From positions 22,194,123 through 22,258,122 of the forward strand of contig OX243817.1 of assembly GCA_945859605.1 (NCBI GenBank): a DNA stretch of 64,000 nt. Direction: 5' to 3'. This stretch comes from Lumbricus rubellus (lineage: Eukaryota > Annelida > Clitellata > Crassiclitellata > Lumbricidae). Shown here in pieces: positions 24,274-37,200 of this stretch. The notes below the pieces were generated by a model. That model ran no database searches and had not been told where the DNA came from. It was given only the letters and a program-made list of their open reading frames with translations. The position numbers and the translations under genes are program-made. Position 1 is the stretch's first letter, and the number at the start of each line of letters is the position of its first letter.

Positions 24274-24443
24274 GTACATGTAATCTGGTTATATCTCCTG
24301 AATCCATGTACATGTAATCTGGTTATATCTCCTGAATCCATGTACATGTAATCTGGTTATATCTCCTGAATCCATGTACATGTAATCTGGTTATATCTCC
24401 TGAATCCATGTACATGTAATCTGGTTATATCTCCTGAATCCAT
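24274..24443 (+). repeat. Minisatellite, 34-bp unit x 5
   Basis: Five near-identical 34-bp units begin GTACATGTAATCTGGTTATA. They lie between the RGS 3' end and AP4S1. Confidence 0.95.
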
Positions 24444-25079
24444 ATATCAACACATATCTGCTTGTACAAAAACTACAGAGAAACATTTACAGCTGTGCAA
24501 TGTTTGGACTATTATGTAAAGTCTGGAGTTATTGTTTTGTGGGGAAACGTCTTCAGCACTGACTGAAAGTCGGTTTGACATTTTAGGCTATTTGAAGTCA
24601 TGTGGAAATATATATCTTAGTTTTATGTCAGTTTTCCTGTTTACGAAGAATTACCATTAACTGTATTTTTTGTGACGGAATGTTTTTCAACTAGTCAAAT
24701 AATTTGTGTTACCAATGTCGTTGTTTTCATTCTTAAATAGCTAATTAATATAACACTAACATAACTGATTAGGATAAGACATGTTCTTTGAATATTCATT
24801 ACATGTCTTCACCAGCCAGGCTTTGCTGCAGAAACTTTGCATGATTGTAGCACCCTACCACATAGCACTGCTAGCCATGCAACATCAAAAGGATAGCTTA
24901 CTCTAGGCCTTAGTACTCTAGTATACTAGAGTGCAGACATCCATAAAGTAGTGGGGAAAGGAATTCCAAATGCAAACAGACAGGCAGGGGTCTAGTGTGG
25001 ATCAGTTTTTGAGGACACCCTTTATGAAACCCTTTATATTTAAATGTGTTTCAACGTATTTTGATGCTTATAGACTTGA

Positions 25080-25210
25080 ACACGAACTTTAATTCGATCT
25101 TTAGTGACTCTGACTTGAAAATCTCTGGACTCGGACTCGAACATCTCTGGTTTGGACTCAAATATCTCTGGACTCGGACTCAAACATCTCTGGACTCGAC
25201 TGGACTTAAC
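25080..25210. repeat. Degenerate tandem TCTGGACTCGGACTCRAA repeat
   Basis: Several imperfect copies of ATCTCTGGACTCGGACTC. The open frame crossing it (25040-25252 minus) is explained by the repeat. Confidence 0.6.
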
Positions 25211-25319
25211 TAGATCCCTGGACTTCAGTTGATCCATATCCACAAACAGCATTTATTATGTACACAAAATAATCAAAAAGATAAAACTATAGAATCGAAT
25301 CAATCAAGTTATCTACACA

Positions 25320-25325
25320 TTTATT
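25320..25325 (-). terminator. Poly(A) signal of AP4S1
   Basis: TTTATT on the plus strand gives AATAAA on the minus strand, 32 nt after the AP4S1 stop codon. Confidence 0.6.
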
Positions 25326-25356
25326 TAGGTATTTACACAATTCTTGAGTGAAACAA

Positions 25357-28300
25357 TCATTTGTTCACCGCCTGATCCATCACAAAAAGTGGGGCGAGTA
25401 TTCTTGATTGCGTACTTTCTACAATCCGTCCGTTAGCAATCATCTCGTCAAGTATCATGTAAACCCGATCCATGTTGACCATAATCTAAAAATTAGTTAA
25501 GAATAGTTGCGTGGAGAAAGATGTGTAAACTTACCATCCAATATTTCCTACTTTATTAAGTTGAATGCAAACAGGAAAAGGGCGAATATGAAACACATTT
25601 AATGAAAAGGAAATTCCTTGGAGATCTGGAACAAAAGCAAGTACTTTTGAGAGGTTCAAAAGAACAGCTAAACATTTCCAGGTACACACAAGTATGCACA
25701 CATGCCCTGTGCTCCACTATTCACCGCTGATGTCATATCAGGTACCCTGTTGGAACATCCATCTAACTGAAGTTTCTTCGCTATATTATATAAAAAGCTA
25801 CGCTCTAATAGTGTACCGTCCAAGAACAGTGTATGTCTAATAAGCTGAAGTGAATGCATACGTGATTACATACGTTATCACACAATTAATTGGCTATGAC
25901 CATAGGCGTACGAGGCGGGGGTGCAGAGGGGCAATTGCCCCCCCCCCACTTTCGGGCAAGTCTGGTTGGTTTTTCGGGCAAAGGCAGACCAAATGACTAA
26001 AAAAAGGTCATCAACTTTCGGGCAAGTCCGATTTTTGGGCAAACAAAAACCGAATGACTAAAAAAAAGGTCGTCAACTTTTTTTACGGTTTGACGGATAT
26101 ATTTTTTGGGCAGAAGTTCAATCTTTGTCCCCCCCACTGCTGAAATCTCCCGTACGCCTATGGCTATGACTGAAGCAATTGAAAATATCAAAAAGTCATC
26201 AAAGTTTAAAGGATACATCAACTTCAGTCTGAAAATGACAACAAATGTACACCATTAAAGTGCTTAAATAAATACTCCTTAGTGTCTTTAAATATGGTTA
26301 ATGGAATTTAAAATTGTCTAGGTTTTCTGCATAGGACTTAATGGAGGAGCACAATAATTATTGACATCGACCAAAAGGTGTTAAGGTGAATTGCCTAAAT
26401 CTCTATGGTGCTCAAAACTTTAGTAAAGTATTCGGGAGTCCATTCCAGACAACTGTCTTCCGCATTATAAGTTATTTTGAAGGAGGGCTATATAAATTCA
26501 ATCCATTCATTATAGATATTTATATAACGCCTCTTCAAAGGTACTACTCAGGAGTGCTCCCAACCTAAATAAATAAATACGCAAATAAATACTCTGAATA
26601 AACAAATGGATTATTCATAAAGAATTTGCATTACAATTATGTACTTGTAAGACATATGAAATTTATTTAGAAATTTAACAAAGCAATGGTCAAACTTACA
26701 ACTTTAGTGAAGTATTCGTTGAAAGTTTCTACGATGTTCTGTATGAACTCCCATACTGCCAGCTCATTCTGATAGCACAAAAACAAAGCAGAACGAAATA
26801 CATTATCACATGATAATTAATATAAAGCAAAATGACCAGAGAGTAAGTTTTAAATCAAACAATGAAGCTAAGGCCATGCTCGAACTAATACAATTTTTTT
26901 TCTTCTCACATTTGCTATAGCGCCCCTTCAAGCTTTCTATTCAGAGGCACACCCAACTACAGCAAGGACACTGCATCTGAGTTTAATTCCGAAGCGCATG
27001 AGTAATTGCGAGTGAAGGACTTGCTCAAGGTCCCTACGCGGCGGCTTGAGGTGGATTCTAACCTGGAACCTCTGGCTCCAAGGCACCGAATCCACCACCA
27101 TCTCCATAGTGCATTGTAAGACTGTCTACAGGCCGCAGCTGCATCATATAAGACCAAAAGTCAGCACAAAACTTTACATGCATTATTTCATTATAGCATT
27201 AATTCATTTCAGGGGGGGGGGGTGTTCAAACACCCAAACCTCCACCCCTAGCTACGGCTTTGCTCTGTGCATAGTGACTAAATGCTGTCGGTAGTCCTAT
27301 TTTGTACACTATTCATATTTGGCCTGTTTGAGGTTTCCCATAGTTTTTGGTCATTTTCTACCTAATGACATCATGCGAAAAGCGACTGATTTCATGGTGA
27401 CGGGTCACATATATTATTATTAATTTAGACCTACCTCATCATCAGTGATGCCAATTATGAAATACAGGCTGCCATATTTTCGATAGACGACTCTTGTGCT
27501 ATGGTGGTCGAAAAAACTACACTGCAAACAGGAAATTGCACTGTATAACAAATCAGAGTACCGGTAAACTGCTTTAAAAGCAAAAAATTCAATTCTTAAG
27601 AGTTTGATTTCCTTAATTTAGTATTCTGTACTCAGATTCAGAATGACTACCTATAATAGTTGGCATGCAGTGCGTGAGGGCAACTGGCCACGTTATGCAT
27701 TGTGCATGCACAGCGACAGGAATGTCAAGGTTATTAAGAGCCTTTGGTAATGACAGAGAGTGAAACGAGATATGCTAAACTAGTTCTATACAATGACAGG
27801 TCAAGTCTAGATGACATGGTTTCGTAAGCGATTTATTAGTTGTACAAGTCTGCAAGGCAAGGTAGTTTGCTAGATTAATTATTAAATGTTCACGCCAATA
27901 ACTTTGGGAATATTTTATCCCCAATTTTCGTTTTTGAATAATACTAAATATAGTGTCGTACAACTCAAAACAAAAGTTCGCATTATTCAAAAGACGAAAA
28001 TGCATGATAAAGTATTCCCAAAATCATTGGCATGGACATTTAATAGCATCGATTCCGGACGACGGCAAGAGGCGGCTGTCTACTTTGAGTCCGATGTATA
28101 TACAGGTAAAAAAAATTATATTCGGAGCAAACGCAGTATATACCTACCCGTACCTCATTTATTTCGCAGCATTGCGATAAAGTTAGATTGCTGGTATAAA
28201 GTTAGTGCAGTCGTTGGCAACCATATTGTTTTGTATATGGACACTCAGTTCTCAGTCTTCGGGATTACCAGTAGGTCTATCCGATGCTTTAGTAAGCAAC

Positions 28301-28452
28301 CGTGTTTAAATGCAACAAACCTGGTTGTCTTCTCTTAGCAAACATTTCTTTACAATTTCAGTTTCTTGCGGCAATGTTTTGTCAGGACTGTCGTAGTACT
28401 TTCTAACTCTAGGTTGGCCTCGTTTATTTACAACGAGAAGAAAATTAATCAT
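25357..28452 (-). CDS. AP4S1: AP-4 complex subunit sigma-1, complete
   Basis: Minus-strand exons, all joined in phase 0: 28452-28321 (MINFLLVVNKRGQPRVRKYY, start), 27521-27435 (CSFFDHHSTRVVYRKYG), 26768-26700 (NELAVWEFIQNIVETFNEYF), a 12-nt microexon 26228-26217 (TEVD) and 25485-25357 (MDRVYMILDEMIANGRIVE, RILAPLFVMD, stop). The total is 142 aa against 144 for human AP4S1. RILAPLxxxD near the C-terminus separates it from AP-1, AP-2 and AP-3 sigmas. Role by family: small sigma chain of the AP-4 coat adaptor, which sorts cargo at the trans-Golgi network and forms part of the dileucine-signal-binding hemicomplex. It is divergently placed against DYNC2LI1. Introns carry a SINE (26912-27113) and a hAT MITE (25901-26162). 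Confidence 0.92.
25901..26162. mobile_element. hAT-like MITE, 262 bp, exact 8-bp TSD
   Basis: Ends CATAGGCGTACG and CGTACGCCTATG are flanked by GCTATGAC at 25893-25900 and 26163-26170. The interior has C runs and repeated ACTAAAAAAGGTC, a motif shared with 50175-50462 and 52080-53560. It lies 54 bp from the AP4S1 microexon. Confidence 0.85.
26217..26228 (-). CDS. AP4S1: 12-nt microexon of AP4S1
   Basis: On the minus strand TTTTCAG precedes ACTGAAGTTGAT (Thr-Glu-Val-Asp) and GTATCC follows. The flanking exons end FTKV and begin IMVNMDRVY. In human AP4S1 the same place reads ...SRVSELDIMFNLDKV, so exactly four residues (SELD) are needed. The phase is 0 on both sides. Confidence 0.8.
26912..27113 (-). 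mobile_element. SINE family B (L2-tailed), degenerate, minus
   Basis: Begins with CTATAGCGCCCCTTCAAGC (complement of the tail) and ends at a decayed box A region. It is homologous to 61979-62180 and 31397-31617. Confidence 0.7.
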
Positions 28453-29464
28453 TTTATTTATACAAATTGTATTTTATAATTCCCGTCCCTAAATCTATAA
28501 GCTATTGTTTCCCCGTTTATCGCTCGCAATTTAATTATTTCGCAAATTAATACACAACGATCATAAATCGACACCCGATGTCAATGTAAGTATAATAAGT
28601 AAGAAAACTAATTAAGTAAGAAAGCATAGCTTTTCTAGTTTATTGTATTTCCTGTTATTGATATGTTGTCTTGAAGATATTAAAAGATTATAGTAAGAAA
28701 ATATTTTTGAAAACGTTAACTAAAAACTATAATTAAAACGATCACTATAATTTTATACATAATTATTATTCGTTCGTTAAGTTTTAAATTAGTTTTAAAT
28801 CAGCGCTCAAACAAGTTAGTGTCTTTAGCTACCTTTTCGAATTTCTGTCTACAGTCTCCTCTTTCAAATTCTGCAGCGCTTTCTTTTAGTTGCAGTTCAT
28901 TTAATATGACGTCATTTGGAGCATGCTCTACAACTAGATATACTCTTGCTGCCATTCCTCGTTGCTAAAGAAGCTATATACGTGAATTTTATAAAGTTAT
29001 TCGATTGCACCAAGTATCGACTGATTATTGTCATTGGGCGACGTAACGGCAGGTGATTTAAATTTGCCCATATCTAATTTTATAGGACCATATATTTTCT
29101 ACACGCAGCTGGAACATTTTAATAGTAGACTAGCTAGTTGCCGCCGCTAGTATATTATAATGCAGAAACCCGAAAGCCGATTCCTTAAATACGGCTTATG
29201 ATATTATGTATACAGCATTGTCCACAGAGGGAATCTTAAATATTGTGGCACACATTCATTTGGGCTTGGGTGGTCATGGATCTCACAAAATTAATTCATT
29301 GACAAAAATAAGCAAGATGAAGGCTACATGGATGCTATAAAATGTGTATATTCGCTTACATAAAATTATATTACATACATACATTCATTAAAACTTACCA
29401 CTCAGTCAGAATAATATTATGCAGATTTCATCTATGCTTTTTGGCTTAGGAGAAACTTTGAAGC
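28453..29464. promoter_or_regulatory. Shared divergent promoter region of AP4S1 and DYNC2LI1
   Basis: About 1 kb separates the two divergent start codons. It is AT-rich with no CpG-island-like block or clear TATA box that I can defend. It contains the small open frame at 28800-28955. Confidence 0.5.
28800..28955 (-). CDS. Candidate 51-aa small ORF upstream of AP4S1
   Basis: The minus-strand ATG (context GGAATGG, G at -3 and +4) opens 51 codons: MAARVYLVVEHAPNDVILNE, then a charged helical stretch (LKESAAEFERGDCRQKFEK), and TGA. An internal AAG|GTAGCT could act as a phase-0 donor. I do not recognise the protein. It may be an upstream ORF or non-coding first exon of AP4S1, an unknown micropeptide, or chance. 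Its amphipathic composition and good start context are the only support. Confidence 0.3.
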   Translation of the reverse strand: MAARVYLVVEHAPNDVILNELQLKESAAEFERGDCRQKFEKVAKDTNLFER

Positions 29465-32400
29465 ATGGATCCTAATGCAAAAGACAATGGTTCCGAGTCA
29501 GAATCAGAAAACGTCAAAGCCAAGAAGCACAGTTCCTCAAAGAGCAAGAAGTCAAAATCAAAGTCAAAGGAATCCAGAGAGGCTGTACCTAGGGAACCAC
29601 AGGAAACAACTTATTCCCCGAAGCATGAGGTAGAAAACCGTGCAAAGCGAGATACAGGAAAAACAGTGAAAAGGTTAGACAGTACATTAATAACTGTACA
29701 ATTGCTGCTTTTTGTCATCTTGGAATTTGATCATACTAGCAGCTGAGTGATTAAATATATTCTTTCCCTAAAACACTCTAAACCCTGTGAGATTGTTTTA
29801 CAGTTCATTCTTCAGATTTTAATTCCCTTCTTCTCTCTGTAAGGTGCGTTGAGTCTACTCTAAGAATACCATTTGAGTCAATTACTATAATTCTTTTATT
29901 CGTGAAAATGTACGTCTGCATTGTTTGAACAGTGATCCTGGAATTGTCCTCTGGGATCTTGCTCTACAGCAAGCACAAGAGAAGCAGAATGCTGAAGGTA
30001 TGTCTAAGGCTTTCTAAGCTACATTAATTTGCCAGTACCATGTACTATTAATTCAGCGTTCCTTGTCCACTCAGCTATTATTATATGCAACAGAAAATAA
30101 GTTAAGGCAATCCCCTCAGAGGCAAATTAATTATCCTGAGTAGATAACCTTGAAGGGGCGCTATATCAAATTGCTAGTGAATACATAAATAAATAAATGT
30201 GGCAAGATTTCCCAACCTAGATCACAAAATCAGAGTTGTGGGCAAAGAAAAGTCAAGTAAGTTCATTCTTCAGGTTTTAGTTCAGCCTACTTCTCTCCGT
30301 AAAATGCATTCATCATTTATTTTGAGAATTTATATATATAGCAACTGAGTGTCATATTGTTTCAATGTTCATGGCATTCAAGTCTTTCTTCATGACTCTC
30401 TGTCATGCCTGAGTAGTTTCCTTGAAGAGGCGCTATATAAATACATGAATGAATGAATTAATTAATTAATTAATTAATTAACTATTTACAGAGCACCTTA
30501 CTTTAGTCATTTAATTTTCGTGTTTCATTAGTAGATAACTACACTTTCTATAGCTTTCATCCATGCAAATAATTTTCATACTGACAATGGTTTTTGTCTA
30601 AAGCACAAAACACTAATAGAATGTGAGTAAACTTACTGATGAGCCAATTAATTAATTATTTGTTTTTAGATGCCTCTGTTGAAGAGAAATCAATTGTTTT
30701 TCTTGGTAGCAAAGATGCGGTGAGTCTACTCTTTGACTTTTTTGTGCAGTTGGAGTTAGTGATTTTAAAGTGAGCGTTCTGCAAGTGATATACTTTTGAT
30801 AAGTTTTTTGTAAAATTTATGTATTTTATGTAAATTCAAATCATTGATTACATGATATAAAATAAGAGTTTTGAGAAAACATTGTTTTAAATTGTGCAGC
30901 CCGTTGTGAATGTGTGCTTGGATCCATGTTACAAAACCACCTCAGCGCCAGCAATTTACATCGCAGAATCAAATGATGTTGGAATTTATCATTGTAGCAG
31001 CCTCGATAATTTCTGGTAGTCAACTCAACTCATTGTTGGTTTTCAATTTTTTTAAACTGGGGGGGGGCGGGAGCGCATTGGTTAACACGCTAGTATGGAA
31101 AGTGAGAGGTAACGAGTTGGCACCCCGTTTAGAGAGGACATGCTTTGTAGGCTGCTATTAGCGCCGTGTATTGCAGACTGTCTGTTCTGTTAGTAGTTAA
31201 GATTGACGTTAATTAAGATTACCGCATAACTTGTACGTGTACAGCGCTGTGCATTTGCAAGCGTTTCATTAAAGAAAAATATATTATTTCTTACTTTAAT
31301 TTGTTGTTAGCACATTAACATCGAGCTGCACTGATTTTCCAGTCACTGTACACTTTCATCGTTAGAGTGTTAAGTTAGTTATTGGCTTCTGTTCACCGGG
31401 GCACGGTGGTGTAGTGGTGGCGTCGTTGCCTTGAAGCCGGAAGGTTCAAGGTTCGAATCCACCTCAAGTCGCCACGTAGGGACCTTGGGCAAGTCCTTCA
31501 CTCGCAGTTGCTCAGCGCTTCGGCGTGAAACTTCGATTCAGTGTCCGCGCTGTAGTCGGGAGCGCCTCTGAGTAGCGGTTGAGAGCTGGAAGAGGCGCTA
31601 TAACAAGTGCGTATACAAAGAAATTAATTGTTGATCTGCAGGGAAAGACGAGCATTATTTTTCGGATCCTGGATCGTGAGGATTCTCCGAAACCGACGAC
31701 TGCTCTCGAATACACGTACGCACGTCGGCCGAAAAACAACAGCCTGGTGATTGAATTCTTTAAAGATCTTACTTTGCAAAATTATGTTGTTGTTGTTGAA
31801 GATCACTGGATAAGATTTCGTTAGAAATTTCGGATTTATTGGTGTCCAGGTGTAGTTGTTGCATTTCTAACATTGTTACATGACTCCCAGCTTTACTATG
31901 ATCTAACGTACTGTAATGTAAATGTAAATGGTGATGATAATGGTGATGAAGATGATTTACAATGATGATGATGATGAATATGATTACATCCAAGATGATA
32001 ACTATGAAGATGAATTGTCCCATCTGTCAAATGCAGAATGGGACTACTAACATTACAGGACACTGCCAGTGTTTGCTGCAATGATAATGATGGTGATGAT
32101 GATGATGGCTATGATGATGATGATGACTATGATGATGATGACGACGATGAAGACAACGACGACAGTGATCAGCAAAAAGCGCAGTCAATGACATGTTGAT
32201 ATGTGAAAATTTCACATCATATTTTATATTTCTAGGAAAAGGACATTGCTCACATCTGGGAGTTGGGCGGAGGGACTTGGCTTTCGAAATTGGCCGATAT
32301 TACTGTTGACGCTGATAGCATCAGGCAAGTCAGAATACTTTGATTGTAATCTGTTTAATCATTAATTATCAGTTGTTGTGTTTATTGTTAATAATAATCT

Positions 32401-34244
32401 TTTCTTTATTGAAACGCCTGCAAGACGCACTGCGCTTTACATTTACAAGTTATGCAGTAATCTTAATTAAACTTAACTACCAACTGAGCAGACAGCTTTG
32501 CAATTACAATGGCACTAATAGCAGCCTACAAATCAAATCCACCCAACGGGGGCTTGAACCTGCTACCTCTCGCACTCTTAGCCAGCGTGTTAACCATTAC
32601 TCTACCGGGCCCCCATAATCTGGTGTGGCAGATCAGGATTCTAGTGAGGCAATTGGCAATAATAATGAGGCTTTGTTCAATCAGTGCATTATAATTTGCC
32701 GACGTGTTTTTCTTGTTAGAACGATGTCAGTGGCTCTCGTGCTTGACCTCAGCAAACCAAACGAACTGTGGGTGACGTTGGACAAATGGCTGCAGGTCTT
32801 GAAGTCGCGAGTAGAGGTCGTCCTCAATGACATACGCGACACTGACGTCACCGTCAAGGAACACCTCAAACGAGATGCGTGGCAGAGAGTGGGAGAAGAC
32901 CATCCGGTGGGACAATTCTCCGTGTCTCGTTACTTCTATTAGTATCATCTTCATAGAACTTTATCTATATATCTATCTATCTATCTATGCAATTTATATA
33001 GCGCCCCTTCATGGAATCTACTCAGAGGCGCTCCCGACCCATCTTGGATGTAATCATATTCATCATCATCATTGTAAATCAGCTTCATCACCATTATCAT
33101 CACCGTTTACATTGATATGCTTATTGCTGTGGTTCTCTTTCTTGTGATCATCATTTCATCAACTGGGACATCTGATTTTGTGCATGTAATTAAATAGTTA
33201 CTACTCAATACTCATGACAGAGTAGCATTACTTCAAGTAACTTCTAGATTTCTTTACAACATATTGCTAAAGCATAACTAACGATGCTATTCAATTCCAA
33301 AAGCTGATTAATTTTATTATTCTTCAATCAGTTTTTTAGTTTAATCTTTGTTTGTCTCAATGTACCATGTCACGGTTTGTCAACCTGTTTTTTGCAAAAA
33401 TAAACGAACATGCTTATGTATCGCTACGATGGTTATGAATATATATCTTTCCCTGCTCTCTTTTCTGGTTTTCATGCATTATTAAACATTACTTATAAAT
33501 GCTGTTTGATTTTTTTTTGTAGGATCAAGAACTGATTGATCCCTTTCTCTTGCCTCTTGTCATAATTGGAACGAAATATGATATATTTCAGGCTAGTAGA
33601 GCGTATACCTTTCGCATAAACTAAGCGTACACTTCAATTTTGAGAAGTCATACAAGATACTGCGTTAATGTTGAGTTTGGAAAACACATTGACAAATACA
33701 GACTGACAGTTGTTAGTTGTTTTAAAATCAGCCCATTGACAAGTAGCCTGGAAAAGTTGATTCAAGAACTGTAATCCCAAAAGCTTAAAGATCCTTCGCT
33801 ATGTCTTTCAGGACCTAAGTTCTGTGGTTATAAGTACCATGAATTTAGTTTAGGACTGGTACTGATTCAAGAAAAACTTGAATTGATTAATTTTCTTTAA
33901 CTTTGATTAATTGGTTCAGTTTGATAAATTTGGTATCTGTTACGTAAAGTGTGAAGAACTGTTTGAAATGTAGTCAGTAAGTCAGATATTGAGTTCTTTT
34001 TAGAGTTTTTAATCATTCCAAATGCTGAAGCTGATATGGTCAGTGAAGCCAGTAAAAGTTGCTACATTTACGCAATTTACTTAATAGTATACTTTAGTTA
34101 AGGCCATAATCTAATAATTTATTCAATAATTTGGTTCCCTAGTTAACAGGATTTGTATCCCTTCAGGGCTTCGTTTTTGTGGCCGTGTTGCAAGTTCAAT
34201 AAGTAAACTTGAATTTTTTTATTTGGTCACAAAAATAAACAATG

Positions 34245-34279
<35 letters not shown>

Positions 34280-37200
34280 ATCGATTGATTGATTGATTGG
34301 TTGATTTATTGATTTCATTGATTTCATTGGATTGATTGATTGATTGTAGGACTTTGATCCAGAGAAGCGGAAAATCATCTGCAAGACTCTGCGATTTGTT
34401 GCGCACAAATATGGAGCTCATCTCATGGTAGGAAAGACTACAACTATATAACAATAATACTATTAATACTAATAATAATTATAATAATTATAATAATAAA
34501 TACTAGTAATTCTATTTATTTCCTGAACCAACATAACACAATTATTACAGTGAACATATTGTGTAATATTGTTTGTGCTTATCAATAATACTAATACTAA
34601 TAATAATAAATGTATGTTTATAAGCAAATAATAATAAAAGAATAAAAATAATAACTCCTTAACACCTGGAGCAGCAGCTGAAATGGCAACCACCAAGAAG
34701 ATAGAAAAATATACGGGAATCCCCAGTACACACAATAATTCATTCCAGTGGAATGCGGCGCTTGAGATTAAATTATCAAGTAGGTTTGTTCAAAGATCAA
34801 CTTAACCCTTTAACGATGGGCTGCATAGGTTTCCCGTACATTTTAGTACACGCTTGTTGTTAAAGGGTTAAGGGTGTGTTGAAGCCATTGTGATAGGGAT
34901 CAATAAGTAACCCATTACATCTTTGTGCACGTGATCAATGTCTTAGATAACTTATTATTATTAATTAAATGTGTACCAGTAACACGTGCATGGTCACACA
35001 AAATTGTAAATCTCAGGCATGGATAATCAGCCGTCAGGAGAATAGATTTGTATATCTGGTTTATATACACCGTGAGGCATAAAAAACCCTAGAAAAATTG
35101 TTGTCATTTTAACAATATTCAAGCAATGTCAATGAAATTCAGGAAATGTACAGCCAAATAGCAGGCAATGTAAACAGATTTTTTAGTTTGTACTCAAACT
35201 GTCCGCCTTTAGCTTCTACGCATGCGCGAAGTCGTTTGCGCCATTCACGCACCGCCGAGTCAATAATTCGCTGGTCAAGATCATTCCAAGCTTGCATAAT
35301 TCTCTTACAAAGATCTTCAACATCACGGACATTTCTTTTGTACACCATTTTCTGCTTCTAATAGCAATAGGCCTACTCAAAATGATCGCCTAGCTGTATG
35401 TAGCAGTTGGAACTCGAAAGAGAGATATTGCAGCCGACCGCCTTTTACGCACACGTCCGACGTTTAGCAAATCCCTGGCGGAGCCAGTCGGTGTTTCTTC
35501 TCTGGGGCGCACGCCTATTCACTTTGTTAAAACGGGGTAAAAATCAACGGCCAATACTACAGAGATGTTTTACTCATGGAAGGCCTTTTACCTGAAATTC
35601 GGGAACTCTGAATTTTACATTTTCTAGCAAGGTGGTACTCTAGCGCACAGAGCACGAGGAACGGCTGCACTTCTGACGAATGAAACTCCTGACTTCATAA
35701 CTCCTACATTATGGCCCCCTGACAGCCCTAATCTGAATCCTGTCGATTATTACATATGGGGCTACATGCAGGAAATGGTGTACAAAGAAAGGTCCGTGAT
35801 GTTGAAGATCTTCGTAAGCCAGCGGTTCTCAACCTGTGGGTCGCGACCCCCTCGGGGGTCGCCTGACAATTTGCCAGAGGTCGCCTGGCCCCTTCAGAAA
35901 TTTGCAAAAGATATTGGCCAAATAGCAATTTCAACAAACTAAAATAAATTCTTCATCATAGGCTAATTTTGCTCTGATTCATCAGTTAGATTGCGGCAGC
36001 TAATTTAATTTTTTCCATTTTAGTTTTCAAATGTAGGCTAAATTCTGCTATTCTTCTAAAGAAACACAGGGAGGAATATTTTTTGAAGTCTAGACCACCT
36101 CTCTGAGCATTGAAATTATGAGTAATTTTTTTAGATGATGGCTTAGAATGCTACGGTGCACAAATCCAAAATATTGTTAACAACTTGGGGCCGACATTCT
36201 GAAGTCTTAAACCATGACTATCAGCATTGACAAAATTCAGATGACAGTTTAAAATAGGCTACTGATTGGAAATTTAGAAAAAATTAAGAATGGAAAGAGG
36301 ACATTTATTGAAGTCATAAACAATGCCTTCAGCACTGAAATTATGAAGGTTTTTTAAATTGAGATTCTAAACAGTGGATGATCGAAGGAGACACTTTAAA
36401 GTTTGAAGTCGTAAGGACTTAAAGCACGACTATCAGCACTGAAATGATGAAGAGTTTTGTTAAAACGACAGTTTAAAATGCTACCATTGCGGGGTGGAAA
36501 ATTGTTGACAATGGGGAATGGCACATAGGCCTACGTCCATTCTCCAAACTCTCCCTGCTCGGCGCATTCATAAGAACACAAATGAAGTTTTTGAAATTGC
36601 TTGCATCGCAAAACGAATAAGTAAGGTGAAATGAGTGTTAAGAAAAGAAAAACTAGGCCTATTGACCAATTCTCAGAGTAGCCTATTGCTTAATAGTTGT
36701 AGCATGAATAGAGAAATTAGAATTAGGTCTTTGTTATGACATTTTATCGGTAGAATCAATGAAACCTAACAAATAAACCGCATAGCACTATTCAAATAGG
36801 CTATTCTAACCATCCTAGCTATGTAGGAAAGCATGTCCAGTATTTTTAAGAACAAAGCTGATGATGCCAAGAAGGCACACTTTACGTGAGACAGCGGGTT
36901 TGAAGAATTCCAGTTCTAAGCAAGACGCTGCAGCTGTTGAAGCTGCATCACAAGCCGAATAGGCTTAGCCTATATAAACTCGACTACTTCAAACTAAAGG
37001 AAACCTCATACAACTGCCAAAAACAGTATTCGTATTATGAGGATGAAAATGCATAACAATAATGGACAATAGTAACAAAATGCAGTGAAACAGGGGTTGT
37101 TACACAATCAATTTTGTCGTTGGGGTCGCCACAACTTTTGAAATGTTAAAAAGGGGTTAGCCGGACTAAAAAGGTTGAGAACCGCTGTCGTAAGCGAATC

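Noticed and set aside
31397..31470. A tRNA gene (box A and box B present)
   Set aside because: Part of a multicopy element with an L2-type tail and no foldable 3' acceptor stem; it is a SINE head.
31769..32215. His-rich minus-strand frames
   Set aside because: Translation of GATGAT microsatellites inside DYNC2LI1 introns.
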